Below, piece by piece: positions 23,450 through 35,300 of a stretch of DNA of 64,000 bases. The DNA comes from Rhynchosporium graminicola (taxonomy: Eukaryota > Ascomycota > Leotiomycetes > Helotiales > Ploettnerulaceae): assembly GCA_900074885.1 (NCBI GenBank), contig FJUW01000046.1:597645-661644 (forward strand), given 5' to 3'. Numbering within the stretch: position 1 is the stretch's first letter; each line of letters starts with the position of its first letter. Made by a program: the position numbers and the translations under genes. The notes beneath the pieces were generated by a model. That model searched no databases and had not been told where the DNA came from. It saw nothing but the letters and a program-made list of their open reading frames with translations.

Positions 23450-25575
23450 CTAGAATCCAATAGGGCTCAGAGGCTTGATAGGGCTGAGGGGTCGCATATC
23501 ATTGCTTCTCCTCGGCGGAGTACGCTCCTGGACAACCGTCAAAGTGGTGTTGACGGTCCCAACGCTGTTAGCCTGGGACTGAAGCTTCTTGTTCTGACTG
23601 GGCACATTCTTGCCTGCCTGATCAATGCTGACACTGCTTGGCTTGCTGCTGTCTGAGCTCGAGACATTTCGCTCATCATGGCTCTCGACGGCGGTGCTGC
23701 TTCGACCCTCCGCGCTTGATGGGACGACCATGTCGAATAGCATATACTCCTGCTCCACATAGTATTGTTCAGTCTTACAGCCCTTCCAGCATTCCCTCCA
23801 ATTGCAGACCAGAAATTTGAAGCAGTAAGCATCGATCTTCATGCACGGTTGAAAGCAGATACACAGGTTGCGGAAATCCATCTTGTTCTTTTTCGAGTGG
23901 GCGAGGAGAAGCGAGAGATGGCAGGTAATCGCGAATAGTAGGTAATAGTTGAAGGGTGATAAGTTCGAGAGCTCATCGATCAGCAGTTGTGGGACCTCCT
24001 CCTGTCCTCCAGCTTCGCGAGCAACGCGATCTTGGGATGCCTTTGGAAACAATTCGTCTGGCAATTCGCGTAGCCAAGCCTTGAGCATAGAACCAATGAT
24101 GTTGATATCGTAGAGGTCGTCTTGTTCGAAAAGATCAATATCATATTCTGGATACAAACGTCAGTATTCCCGTGACGTACGTGAGCTTGAGACTTACCCT
24201 CGTCGAATCTTCTCTGCCACTTCTTGATCTGTGGGCCACTGCCTGGAACTCTGTACAAGCCCTCCACGTCACTGCCTTTGTAGTTTAGATAGTCTATTGC
24301 TCTCCAAGGGAATGCTGGCATCCAGAACTCGGTCTTGTCCCTAGAATCCTCCAACTTCTTCGATATCCGGGTCAGGCGCGTCTGCTCCATGAGGGGTAGA
24401 CAGAGCACCTTGATTTGGTAGTGCTCATCATCAACGACAGGTTCCTTCTCGTTCGTACTCCCACTCCTGCCACTCTTGCCAAACAGCCCCTTGCTCAGTG
24501 CTCCAGCGCCTTTGGTTGCAGAACTCTTCAGGTTATTCAAGAATGTATGCCCACCACCTTCCCGGAATGAGCCAGAGAAGGATGGCTGTGATCGGCCAAG
24601 ATTGTCCCTTGGGTCCTTCATTTGTGGCTTGCTCTGCTCTCGTAGCTTACTACTCTCCTTCAACTTGGGCGCGTCTCGTGGTGCCGAGGGTTGCCTGTCT
24701 TCGGAACGCTGTCGCACGGTGGAGCTCATCATGGATCTGAATGATCTACTATCGCTCTGTTCGGGGACTGGGGGGGTGGCCTTTGCGGGATTGTCTTGCG
24801 AAAGAGACTGTGGTTGCGATTGTGGTTGTATTGGTTGTTGTATTTGTACCTTTTCTCCCTCTTCAAAATGGTTCGTAGGTGAAAGCTCGCGAGGTGAATG
24901 CTCGTCGCGTACGGATTTACTTCGAGATAAGATACTGAACGCCTTCGGCTTATTCTTTTTTAGGGTGCCGGCAGAATTAGGTGTCGAGTCACCATTCGAA
25001 TCAAGAGATACGTCTGAATTTGATGGCCCACCAACTGCTCTCCTGGCAATCGATCGATCGAGACTCGATTCTGTTCGCAGAAGACTGCGATCAGTAATGC
25101 CCGCTTTACTGTCCGAGGAACCTGAAATGGGTGAAGTCTTACCGGTTCTATTGTGATCCTTCGACGAATCTCTCCCAGGCATACTAGGCCTGCCGTCTCT
25201 AGACATTCTGTCGTCGTAGCTGGGATTTGAGCTGTGCTGCAGACGATTTGCCTTATAATTTGAAAAGAAGCCGCTGCGGGCCGGTCGTTCTTTCTTTTGT
25301 TGCTGGTGCTGCTGCGGCTCTGTTCCGGATATTGCGGACAAGGAAGGTGTGGTCTGCGAGGTTGAAAGGGCGGTAATTCGCTGTTGCGATTCGGCTGCTT
25401 GCATAGACGGAAGCTCGCTTTGTGTCTTCTTGTTACTATTGAATCTAAAATGAGATATTGGTGACTTTGGACTAAGAGGCGACCTGGGGCTGCCTATGAA
25501 ATCGGGGTCGTCGTCAATATCAGCGAGGTTCGCAGCATTGGGCAGCGTCAGCGGCTGTGGGACTTTGCGAGCCAT
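23450..25575 (-). CDS. RhoGAP-domain protein
   Basis: RhoGAP proteins switch off Rho-family GTPases, which control the actin cytoskeleton and polar growth. Two exons, 25,575-24,198 and 24,147-23,450, surround a 50 bp GT-AG intron; the product is 691 aa. Residues 1-380 are low-complexity and Ser/Pro/Gln-rich, with many potential phosphosites. The RhoGAP domain spans about residues 390-600. The arginine finger is the Arg of GLYRVPGSG, just before the intron. The conserved helix IGSMLKAWLRELPDELFP follows the splice, and a later block has NKMDFRNLCICFQP. The short C-terminal tail is Ser-rich. Which Rho protein it acts on cannot be told from the sequence. Confidence 0.93.
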
Positions 25576-26857
25576 GTCTGATCTCGGCCCCTGGACTCAG
25601 AGGCACGAATTTCCCTCCGATTGTAGACAGGACAGGACAGGGCAGGCAGGCGGTTGCCGGAGGTCGCAGGTGTCTCGAGTGCGAGCGCACAGCCTGAACG
25701 TGTCACAACTCCAAAGATAGAAGTAAGCGTTGAACAGGGAGCTTCCCAGCGGCGGAAATGGCTCTACTATGTATGTATGGCCTTTGGAATCGAAACGGCT
25801 AGAAGAGGACCTTGGCTGAAATAATTGAAGCTGTGATACAGACTGCAGCTTGGTTTAGACAGGATTGTTAACAAGACGAGGGAGTCGCACGACGAAATGT
25901 TCCGGTCTGCGAGCGTTGGGCCGGGCTGGGGCTCAATTCCAGAGCAGAGCGCATCCAGAAGAGGAGGCAACGCTTGTCTGATTTCATATGGCGACCATTC
26001 CCAGCGGGAAAATAGCTGAAACGTGGGATACCGTCCGCGTACGAGGCATCCGTATATTATGCTTATGCAGGACACTCAAGCTGATTTTACTGTAGATGAC
26101 CCGGACCTTGGCGGCGGTGAAGAGGAGAGAACCAAACGTCGTAGGAGTAAGGCCGACGGGTGGTATGGGATGGGATAGGATGGGAAGGGATGGGACGGTT
26201 TAGACGGAGAGATTGAAGTGTGCGAGGCTGTTTTGCGTAGAAGTCATTCCATAAAGCCATGCTCTAAGAAACTTAGGTAAACAGTGCTGTGCATAAGAAG
26301 TGTGCTCGGGGGGCACTAGCACAGGGTCCTGATGTTCAAGACTTTATTTAGGTCTGAGTCCTGACTAGATGACTGACTGACTGACTACCAACAAGGCCAC
26401 GCAAGCACGCAAGTGCATTTCTGGTGAGGGGAGAATTAGAGTGAGCAATCACAGAAACATCACCGGAAAATTACTAGAGATAATATTCTAATCTCACGTA
26501 ACTAGATAGATATATTTGACGACTTTGCCAAAGTGACAATCCGATATCAACTTCACTGCGAGTGAGTCTACGGAAAGATAATTGCTTTGCCGGAGACGAG
26601 CCCGTCTAGTCTCGCTGTCCCAAGCCACGGTCATGAATGGGATGGGGCTATGAACGCTTTGTACATGTCATAGGTAGCTTTCGTACTATACTATTGTACT
26701 GTTGTACTATTAGTCTACTCAACAGAACAACAAACAAAGACAGCGGCTTTCAACGACTACCTATCCAATCAAGTCAATCCAGCTAGATACACTAGGTATA
26801 TGTATGTACCTATCTATGGATTTGATATTTTGAGGGGACTAGCTAGAATTACTTACC

Positions 26858-26883
26858 TAGGTAGGTAGGTAGGTAGGTAGGTA
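26858..26883. repeat. TAGG microsatellite
   Basis: About six consecutive TAGG units. Confidence 0.95.
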
Positions 26884-26916
26884 AGGAATGGGAGGCACGA
26901 TAATACTGTATTGTAT

Positions 26917-26925
<9 letters not shown>

Positions 26926-26968
<43 letters not shown>
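26926..26968. repeat. TA microsatellite
   Basis: About 21 TA units following a TATG/TG-rich stretch. Confidence 0.97.
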
Positions 26969-26970
<2 letters not shown>

Positions 26971-27470
26971 AGAATGGTATAATCATCGGTTGTAGCACAA
27001 TAGAGAGAGGAGGTGACCGAGGCAGTAACGACTTACATCGTACGTTGTGATGTAACTTTCGCACTACACATTATCCATCATTGTATCCGGACTCAATCCT
27101 CAAGATGCTCCCCTCCCCTCCCCTGCACTTGCACTGCACAGTGTGCACTACATCGTACATCTCCATCTCCCCTTCCCCCTTCTCCTCCCCCTTCTCCTCC
27201 TGCATTCGGACGATGGCTTCCTCTAGCCGCTAGGGACTTGTCCAAGCCAATCCGTAAGGGGTAAGGTGCCCATCGTAACCATCCTAGCTCGCTCACGATC
27301 CAGGAACGAAAATCATCCTGAAACCAGACACCAACCTCGTAAGAACAGCAGCAGTGATTGGTCCAATCTGGCCGATGGGGGTCCATCCGATCATTCCATT
27401 GTTTGCTTGCGGCTTGCGTTTGGACTATAAGTACTGTATCGACGGAACAGACCTGTCAATGTCAATGTCA

Positions 27471-27521
<51 letters not shown>

Positions 27522-27522
27522 C
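27471..27522. repeat. GGCA microsatellite, 13 units
   Basis: Pure tetranucleotide array. Its frames encode Gln-Ala-Gly-Arg repeats, which explains the short translated frames over it on both strands. Confidence 0.97.
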
Positions 27523-28069
27523 CTTCACATTCTCCGAACAGCACCACACGGAACGGGCGTGAAAGATTAATTACTCCGAACAGACGACCTCTCATCAAAC
27601 ATCCTCCACTGGCTTTGGCGGTAGTAGTATTAATCGTGATTGTAGACGTCAAGTAAAGCAATTTCGCTCCTGGTTGACTCGGGATCTCGTCTGAGCGGGG
27701 GTACGTACCTAAGACATGTTTCATTCAGAGAGGAGAAATTGGTGCACGTGACGCATGTTGAACTATTTGCAGAGTGGACCGAACGAGAGATCGAACGCGC
27801 GACAGATGAGTTCGGATGATTGAGATTACCTGGGTTGAGTCTCAATCCGACTCTACATCAAACAAAGCTTGCGAGTCGAAGGTTCGTGGTAGCCGGGCTC
27901 ATCCAAGAACGAGGCCTGTTCGGGTCCCCTAGGTAGGTATGTATTCAATGCCGGAAAGTAGTTACGGATAACGAAAGCCAGGAATCCTCGCTGTAGGAGG
28001 AGAGGAGTATTACAGCCAGGCAAAGCTTCGAGGACTAAATGTGATTTTATGAATCGGAAATACATCAAT

Positions 28070-28250
28070 GTCACGAAACGATTCCAGGACTCCACATGAT
28101 TATCCAAGTCATTTCACAAAAACATTACACGACTATGATACTGAATAAGATCAAAGTCACGAAATGACTCCAGGTCTTCATATGACTTTCATAGTAATGT
28201 CACAAAACTGTCACACGACTTTGTCTCATTCCAAAGTCACGAAGTTGAAC
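28070..28250. repeat. Degenerate ~80-86 bp tandem repeat
   Basis: GTCACGAAAC/GTCACGAAAT/GTCACGAAGT boxes start at 28,070, 28,156 and 28,236 and are followed by similar text such as CCAGG and CATATGACTTT. Two diverged full units and a partial one are present. The box resembles the reverse complement of the motif at 33,314 and 17,721. Confidence 0.65.
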
Positions 28251-30076
28251 CAGCACATTTCTCGAGGTCAAATCAGCTTCGTGAAACCCGGGCCTCCTTT
28301 CTCTTAAATCTATAGAGATGGCCGATGTGCACTGCTTGTATCATCGGAAGGATAGTGAGATTGGAGATTGGAGATTCAATGAACGTTTGCTATTCTTGTC
28401 CAGTGCTCTAGCATCCACGGAAGTAGTTCTATACTTAGAGAGCATAGGTACCAGAAGAACAGGGTCCGTTCCCAGGGAAAATCCTCAGATAATCATCAAT
28501 AGATAGTTAGCTAGAAGCTGTCCTACCCAAAATGGAGCTGAGAAACAAAAGTGATGCCAAATAGTAAACGCCAACGCCTCATCTGGTTGGGATTTTCGAT
28601 CCTCCGTTACCCCTCCGGTTACGGATCTCTGTAATATTTCCCCCAAAGTTATGATCCATTTACCCTTTAATGGAATCAAGTATCCTCAGTATCTGGAAAG
28701 ACACCAAACCTCCCCCAGAATCCACATCCCTCGTGTAACGAAAATCGCTTTCGCCTCCTCCATCATAGCCGGGCTAGCTAGCTCCTAGTAAAACTCCGCA
28801 CGTGTGTGTGTATCGCCATCCAAGGACTGACAACATACTCCTAAAGCGAAGCCTCGGAAAACACCTCGTACGCAAAATAGGCGCCCGCCACCAGGTATGC
28901 CAAAAAAAAACCAAAAAAAAAACCAGATTAGTCAACTCATAAACGAAGAACACATCCTCATCAACTCAGCCCATCGACATCCAGCAGGAAGAGAAAGAAG
29001 CTAGTTACGTGTAGACCTCCTTCAGAGACTGTAGAACAGCGTCCTGAAGCATATCCTGTACCCTGCATAGCGATTCCCAAGACTCATGCTCCCTCGATGA
29101 CCAGATCTGCTATTTTTGCCACCTGCCTCCACGGAGGAGTTTCCCTTGCAGCGGCGATTATCACTTGCGCCTTCTCTGCGGTGAAGAGATTCCGTGATGT
29201 GGGAATCAAGCCCGGGGTTCGTTCGGTCCAGCACCGAGGATGAGGATGATGTCCGATGCCGTCGTGTTACGAAGATGCAGAAATCAGCTGTGAAATTGGG
29301 AGTTGAATTGAGTCGATGGTCTGAACACGGGAACTCGAGGGTCAGGGTTCGTGTTTTTTTTTGGAATCGAGGAGCACTCATGCTTCAAATTATTTGATTG
29401 TGAGATGAAAGAGTTTGTCTCGGAAAAGAGATCATCGCTGTGGGAAATTGGGAGTATCAGAGAGGGTTTTCCTCCCGTGTGCTTGCTGACTGAGCGGATG
29501 CACTGGTAGAGATTCGGTCGGGGAGCGGTTCTAAACTGTATGACGTTGTTGTTTCGAGGCAATCCGTGTCTTGACTGGCGAGGATAGACTTGTTCATTGT
29601 TGTAAAGTCATTAAATAGGTATACGATAAGGAAATATTCGTTCGCGAGATATTTGTGATCTTAGATGTGAAGTCGTAGACGTTATCAAGGATATCACACT
29701 AGTGACAGTCAGAAGCCGTCTGAATATCTTTTGACTTTGGTAGGTGATATCTTTCTTCAGGGCGTGTTTACTTTGCTGGAGACGAGTTGCTTGGCCTCGT
29801 ATTCAAAAGAGACAAAATCCGCTCTTATGACCTTGGATACTTTCAAAACGCCATCAAGGGAAGACAGCCATCAGCAATTGGAAATGAGATTCGTGGCAAC
29901 GTTTTCGCATACCTGAAATTGTACAGACGTGGGAAAAATCTGAAAACAACGGGGCTTGGAAAGGTGAAAAGGCTAGATGAAATTTTTCAAAAGCAGGGCA
30001 ATATGAGAGCCCATTGCATTAGAACCTTCGTTGAAGCCTGTTCTTTGACCATCGCGGCAATTACCTTTTTGGCTTT

Positions 30077-30735
30077 CTAAATTTCATCGAGAAATTCAAT
30101 TCCGCCATATTTGGACTCCCAATCTAAAATCCGACTAGCTTTGCCCGCCGGTGTCATTGAACTATGGCTACGGAAGTATCCATTCCTACTTGTGATTTTC
30201 GCGTGCCGGGTTGCATGTAGAAGAGAAAGTCTTACCTGGAACACAGCATAGCTTCAGCATCTCAAGTTACCATTATAAAACTCGTCCGCAGCTTCCTACA
30301 TCACGCTCTCACTGGCTTCTGTAGTATGGGATACACGAAGCTCTTTTCCAGCTCTGCCTATTTCCTCGAAAATGCTAAGCCTGGTCTGAGTTCGATTTTC
30401 GACAAAGTAGGAGCCAGTCTGCCCCTCTGATACAAGGTGTCCATCGAGAATTGCTCTGATCAGAAGTGTGAACATGTGGGTGAGGTCAAGAATGTGCGCG
30501 CGATTCCAACTGTGCTTTGCGTTAGGACATGGCTAGGTAGGACTTGGTTGACCTTTCCAGATACTCCATACCCAGACCCAATTCCAAGCACGGCTGACTG
30601 CTTCTTCTTGAATGATTTTTGGGTCGTTTGATGAATCTTGCTGATTCCTAGTGTGAATGATCCAGTGCCTCTTGCAAAGAGAAAACGAGGAGGTACGATA
30701 TATGTTCTGACACCTTCATCTTCCCCTGTCTACCC
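30077..30735 (-). pseudogene. NAD-dependent epimerase/dehydratase (SDR) relic
   Basis: On the minus strand a central-to-C-terminal part of an extended short-chain dehydrogenase can be followed. GVRTYIVPP and RGTGSFTLG lie near 30,640-30,720. After a frame change HILDLTHMFTLLIRAILDGH appears near 30,410-30,470, then SYFVEN and IFEEIG. The end is ILDWESKYGGIEFLDEI near 30,080-30,130. Fungal members of this family have the same order. A frameshift near 30,500 and in-frame stops near 30,300 break it, and no N-terminal Rossmann GxxGxxG segment is seen upstream. It is clearly dead. Confidence 0.75.
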
Positions 30736-31371
30736 ATTTGAAGAACTTCTCAACAGTCCCAAAAGGAGTGTTGTTGGCTTGGCTTCTGATAAAAAATCCT
30801 TGGTGTTCACTTCCATATAAGACACCATGTTATGGACAGAAATGGTATCATCACTTTATTATCGACCAGCTATAACTGGTACGTAAATGATCTCACGATC
30901 AGTACCAAGCGGCTACTGCTCAACGACTGCCCTTATTTCTTCCATAGGCAAGAAGTCTGATCCAATTACGCAGTGGTGTATCTGGCGTAATTTAGAAATC
31001 GACACTTGAGAAGTTGAGCAAAACTATCCATTGCCAGTGAGAGAGTGGAGCGTACCTCGCTAGCCGATGAAACGTCTTTCTTTCATTCGCGAAATAGGCA
31101 TGGTGCTTTGGCCATGTTGTATAAGTTCGCGAACGATGCAGGGACGTAAATTGATGTCAATGAATGTGTATTGAGGAGCACTATCAGACTATTTGTCCGG
31201 CAGACGACCCTCCAGCTTCGCCATACGCCATACGCCACCAAGCAGATCGAGTACTCGCTATGAACCATTCGCAATCTTTTCCATGGGCCTCAATGTAATG
31301 AACCCACAGTGAAAAGGATGCGCACCAGACAATTCCTACAGATTCTCAACCAGTATACAGCACGAAAAGCA

Positions 31372-32359
31372 CTACTCTGGACTTGGGAGGCCTTGTTCAC
31401 CCCTCGCGGATACATGGTCCAAGATGGCAATGTGCTGCTTGAGTTTGGTGACTTCTGCTTCTAAAGCCTTGTTCTGCGCCTCTAGCTGCTCAAGCCGTTC
31501 TTTGGCGCGGGTCATAACAAGTGATTTGGATGGTTTCGTGCGTGCTGTTGAGATTAGCCTGATTCTTTTGCACAGATAAAAGCGACTTACAATCGGACGA
31601 GGTCTCGAACAGATATAATCCTAGTTCAGCGATTTTGTCGTTGAGCCTTTCTCGATAGTCTTCCAACAAGTCAGCATCTATTTAACATGGCACCGCATGA
31701 CAGGAAGTGCACGCAACTTGTTTGTGCTGGCTGTGTCAAACTGTAATAGGAAGTACCTACTTCGCTCAACAACTGTGTGTGCTCGTCTTGCGTCTCTCGT
31801 CAATGTTTCAGTCGAGGATTTGACTCTGCGGTGCATTTGTGATCTTGAAGGAGAGACTGTGGAATATCCGACTCCGCTAGGGGTCCTCGGTTCCCAAGAT
31901 ACCTCATCCGAGTCTTCCTCCATCTCATCATCATCATTGAGCTGTAAAGATAGTGGAAATGATCGATCAGATTGCCGTATGCGTCGCTCGTCGTTCGATA
32001 CGAGAGAAGGAAATCGTCCATCATTTGAGCATTGAACTCCCCTTGGGCTATTATTTGTCGAGGATAAGGATGAGTGGAAAATTGAATGTGCCACGGCTTG
32101 AGACTCGATTGGGAAGTACGACGACGAAAACTCGCCACTGTTTAATGCTGCCGCGGTGTATTGCCATAGTGGCATTTCCGTCGGAGTCGTGGCAGTGGTT
32201 TCCCAATGCCACATAGGACGCGGCCATTCGTTCTGCCAAAGTACTTTGTGAGATTATGATGACCACCAAATTGTGCTTTAAACTTACACTCCAAATCTCA
32301 TGATCGGGCGCTGTATTCTGTTGCATTTTCTGGGAGGAATGGTCTTGAATTTGTGGCAT
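31372..32359 (-). CDS. bHLH-leucine zipper transcription factor, SREBP-type basic region
   Basis: Four exons: 32,359-32,288, 32,232-31,761, 31,659-31,591 and 31,544-31,372, with GT-AG introns of 55, 101 and 46 bp. Phases agree and give 261 aa. The basic region is split by an intron after VVER and reads HTVVERNYRERLNDKIAEL when joined. His, Glu and Arg contact E-box DNA in the family, and the Tyr before the conserved Arg is the SREBP-type hallmark. The loop and helix 2 (SKSLVMTRAKERLEQLEAQN) run into a zipper rich in Leu, with the end at GEQGLPSPE. Residues 1-155 are Ser-rich with an acidic stretch (DDDEMEEDSDE). Unlike true SREBPs it has no membrane segments, so membrane-tethered activation is not expected. 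Confidence 0.9.
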
Positions 32360-35300
32360 GACATCTGTTGTGTTGCTCGTGGTTTAAAACATGGTACAAC
32401 GAGCTGCGGCTTATATCAAGTCCCTCGCAACCTCACTTGATGTTTAACATGACTGACACTGGTAATCACTTGGCAGTTTTGCCTTTGTTGATATCGGTAA
32501 CTCTCTTTGAGTCCACACCGACTTCAGCAGATGTACTACCACAATCCTTAGGAGCTGTGAATTTGAGAAATTCGACGCAGGAAATCGATACATACGCCTC
32601 TCAAAAAAGACCAACGTTGGCGTCGCGAAGGATACAGGGCACCCCTGATGAGCGATGATTATGGCGGGATGGGTATCTTTGACGAGGAGGCGAGGCGGTT
32701 ACGTCTGCAGACCTGCAGAACGCCCCATTTCCTGTTGCCCAATAGCTGCTCATTGGATGGTAGTCACGTCCAGTATAGGACGTTCTCACCTGTTACACAT
32801 GATTCAGGGGTATGGCTGAGCGTGGACCGAACCACCAAGGAGGTATCGATGTTGACATCTACCATAACTTTCCGATGAACAGAGCGTCGATATTCAATCG
32901 GAACTGGCCACGACACATTACGGAACTTTCGTCCAATTCATTCCTTTTCCTGTCTCTCGGACCTCTTCGCAATGCAAGACTTTGCGCAGAACATCGACTA
33001 CTTGGTGCTTAAGTGTACAGTGTACAAGTGTAAGTATCCTGGACTCCGAATACGTCAAATCTCCAAAACTCAAATTTCGGTCTATTTTCAATATACTGCA
33101 TGCAAACCCATGTGGAGGCGGGATGATCCCTTGGCAATATCCCTTGCACCTTCTACGGAAGCATGCACGACAAGGCATCGGAGAATAATGGAGCTTTTGT
33201 TATGTGTCATGGGTACGTGACTAGAAAACTTCGTTTTCGGCCAAGTAACTGCTTCAGAGCTCGTAGGAAATTTATCTGTCAGATTACTACCCGACATTGC
33301 AGTGAAATTTAGATAGTGTCCCGTGATATTCTTCGTGACTTTCAAATCCAGTTGTAACCTGCCAGTTCTCTCGTCGCTGGAGTCGAAGTTACCTAGGTAG
33401 CCTCGAAACATTAGTTCAGCTCACTGAGAATCCTCTACTACCCAGGCCACCGCCAACCGCATAATCTTTCATGTACACGAGAACTCTGTGCCACCACTCT
33501 TTTGGCATAGCGGGTGATAAGCATGCTAATTGGGTCCAGCTGAGCTTCCCACGACCAGCCTCGCCACCCGAAGCTCTCCGACCCTTCGACAGCTAGAATG
33601 CTGATGAATGGAGAGAATACGAAGACAAGGTCGAGCTAATCGATCGCTCCTGCTACCAGCCAGCCCCTGAGTAGCCCGATCACGTCTACCTCCCTTTCAT
33701 TCGCACTAGTGAAGTTGAGGTCGAGATACACTGTCTATCAGTACCTCGTCGACCAACCGGCATTATCAGAAGTACAATGTTGCAGACAATCACTGGGTTT
33801 TCAGTGTTATCTTTTGACACAAAAGCTATTCGCTTAGATACTTTACACTTTCTCAAGTACCGTGGCGTAATCTATATTACTAAGATCAAAGCATTCGCCC
33901 AAGAGCAGAGCTCTGGAGCTCTGGAGTCGCTTGCCCGCGATTCCTACCCTTGGCACAGGCTGTCTGGCACTTTACAGTTCATGTCTTCAAGCGGCTAAAG
34001 ATATCAGAGCTACCTAGGTTGCCCAAGACTTATGTACAAAGGGTCTTCCAAGTTATTGCCTGGCAACTTCAGATCAAGTCTAGCTTGATGCGAGCGTGGC
34101 ATGACCTCGGGGTACTCACCAACTCATAGGTAATGTTCCGAGCTCTTTCCCGAGGTTTTCTTAAAAGAGGTGTTATATATCTACCTGTACTAATTACTAG
34201 TGATTGTCTGACATGCGGCGACTAACTTCATCAGGACGTATGTTGATTGGCTCTTGATACATCCCCAGGGTGGGGTCACGAACTTGCGGCGTTGAGGAGA
34301 ACTACTTAGTAAAGGCTGTGAGGTCAACCTTAATGAGTGGATGTCCCCAAGATCAAGCCGTCATGATTGGATGCCGTGGAACACCTACATGAAGTGCGGC
34401 ATGGCTTTATCCGGATTTCTGGCAATCGGCGACGAAAACTTCAAGCCTCGTTGAGCTCGTGACACTCGTGTCAAGATTGTTGGCCGTCCGATGCGAGGAA
34501 CCACCTTCAAAATTCAGCAGCAGCTAGTTCGCGCAAAGCCTATTATCATGCCGTGTCGTTGGGTATTACCAGTATATCCCATATGATGGATGTTTCGTCT
34601 CTGACTGTTACAACGGAAATCGACGACACCCTCGCGAAAGTCATTTGGAAAGCTTGTGACATTGAGAAGATCACTCAAGACGATATTGCAAGAATGAGGA
34701 GTTCCGTTGAACTGGTACTTGTCATCTATAGTTGACATACAGTCTCGGGCGGAAGTCAGACGACATAAAGGAGATCCTAGGGAAAATATTGGCAGTGGTC
34801 CAGCCTACCGGGATAATGGCTCCATGATCATCGATTATGGATAGAACACCTCCGATTACTTGGGAAGACAAGGATCAGCTCTTTCCGCCCACGAAGCTTA
34901 GGAAGCCTAGCCTTGTGAGCATAACGGCATGGGTACTAGGGATCTTTTGGATACGCTCTTGAACGAGCGCAATATCTACCAATGACTTTATGGAAGGCGG
35001 AAAGTTTTTCTTTGCAGCAAAGCTGATTCCATGCCTCCAGCTTCCGATCACATGTTTCTTTCACAGCTCCCAGGTATGCTCCGGGACGTATTTCCTTCTC
35101 AGCTGAAATCAAAGCATCGAGATTTGGATGTCCCAGGAGCATCGCAAGCTTAGCTATTCCCGAACGGATGTTGTGACGATGTCCGAGTGTTCTTGTGTTT
35201 CATATGATTCATCGGTAATGAGCATTTCTCCGTCATCTGCAGGTTTCTGGCGAGGCAATGAGGAATATATCGCTTGTTGCTCGTGTGCGTTGTCCTCGTA

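Larger units (their letters stand above)
25576..30076. other. Long gene-poor interval with simple repeats
   Basis: Starts with the RhoGAP 5' flank. It contains the microsatellites listed separately (26,858-27,522), a polypyrimidine run near 27,155-27,200 and a short tandem repeat at 28,070-28,250. A-rich runs lie near 28,900-28,922. Frames of up to ~119 aa occur but show no domain or splice-supported continuation. Confidence 0.5.

Noticed and set aside
24476..25156. 226 aa frame on + inside the RhoGAP gene
   Set aside because: It is the antisense shadow of the Ser/Pro-rich first exon; the minus strand has the domain and splice support.
27354..27724. Gln-Ala-Gly-Arg repeat proteins on both strands
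   Set aside because: They are translations of the GGCA microsatellite.
28070..28250. CRISPR-like spaced repeats
   Set aside because: Only two and a half diverged units, the spacers are themselves similar, and the genome is eukaryotic.
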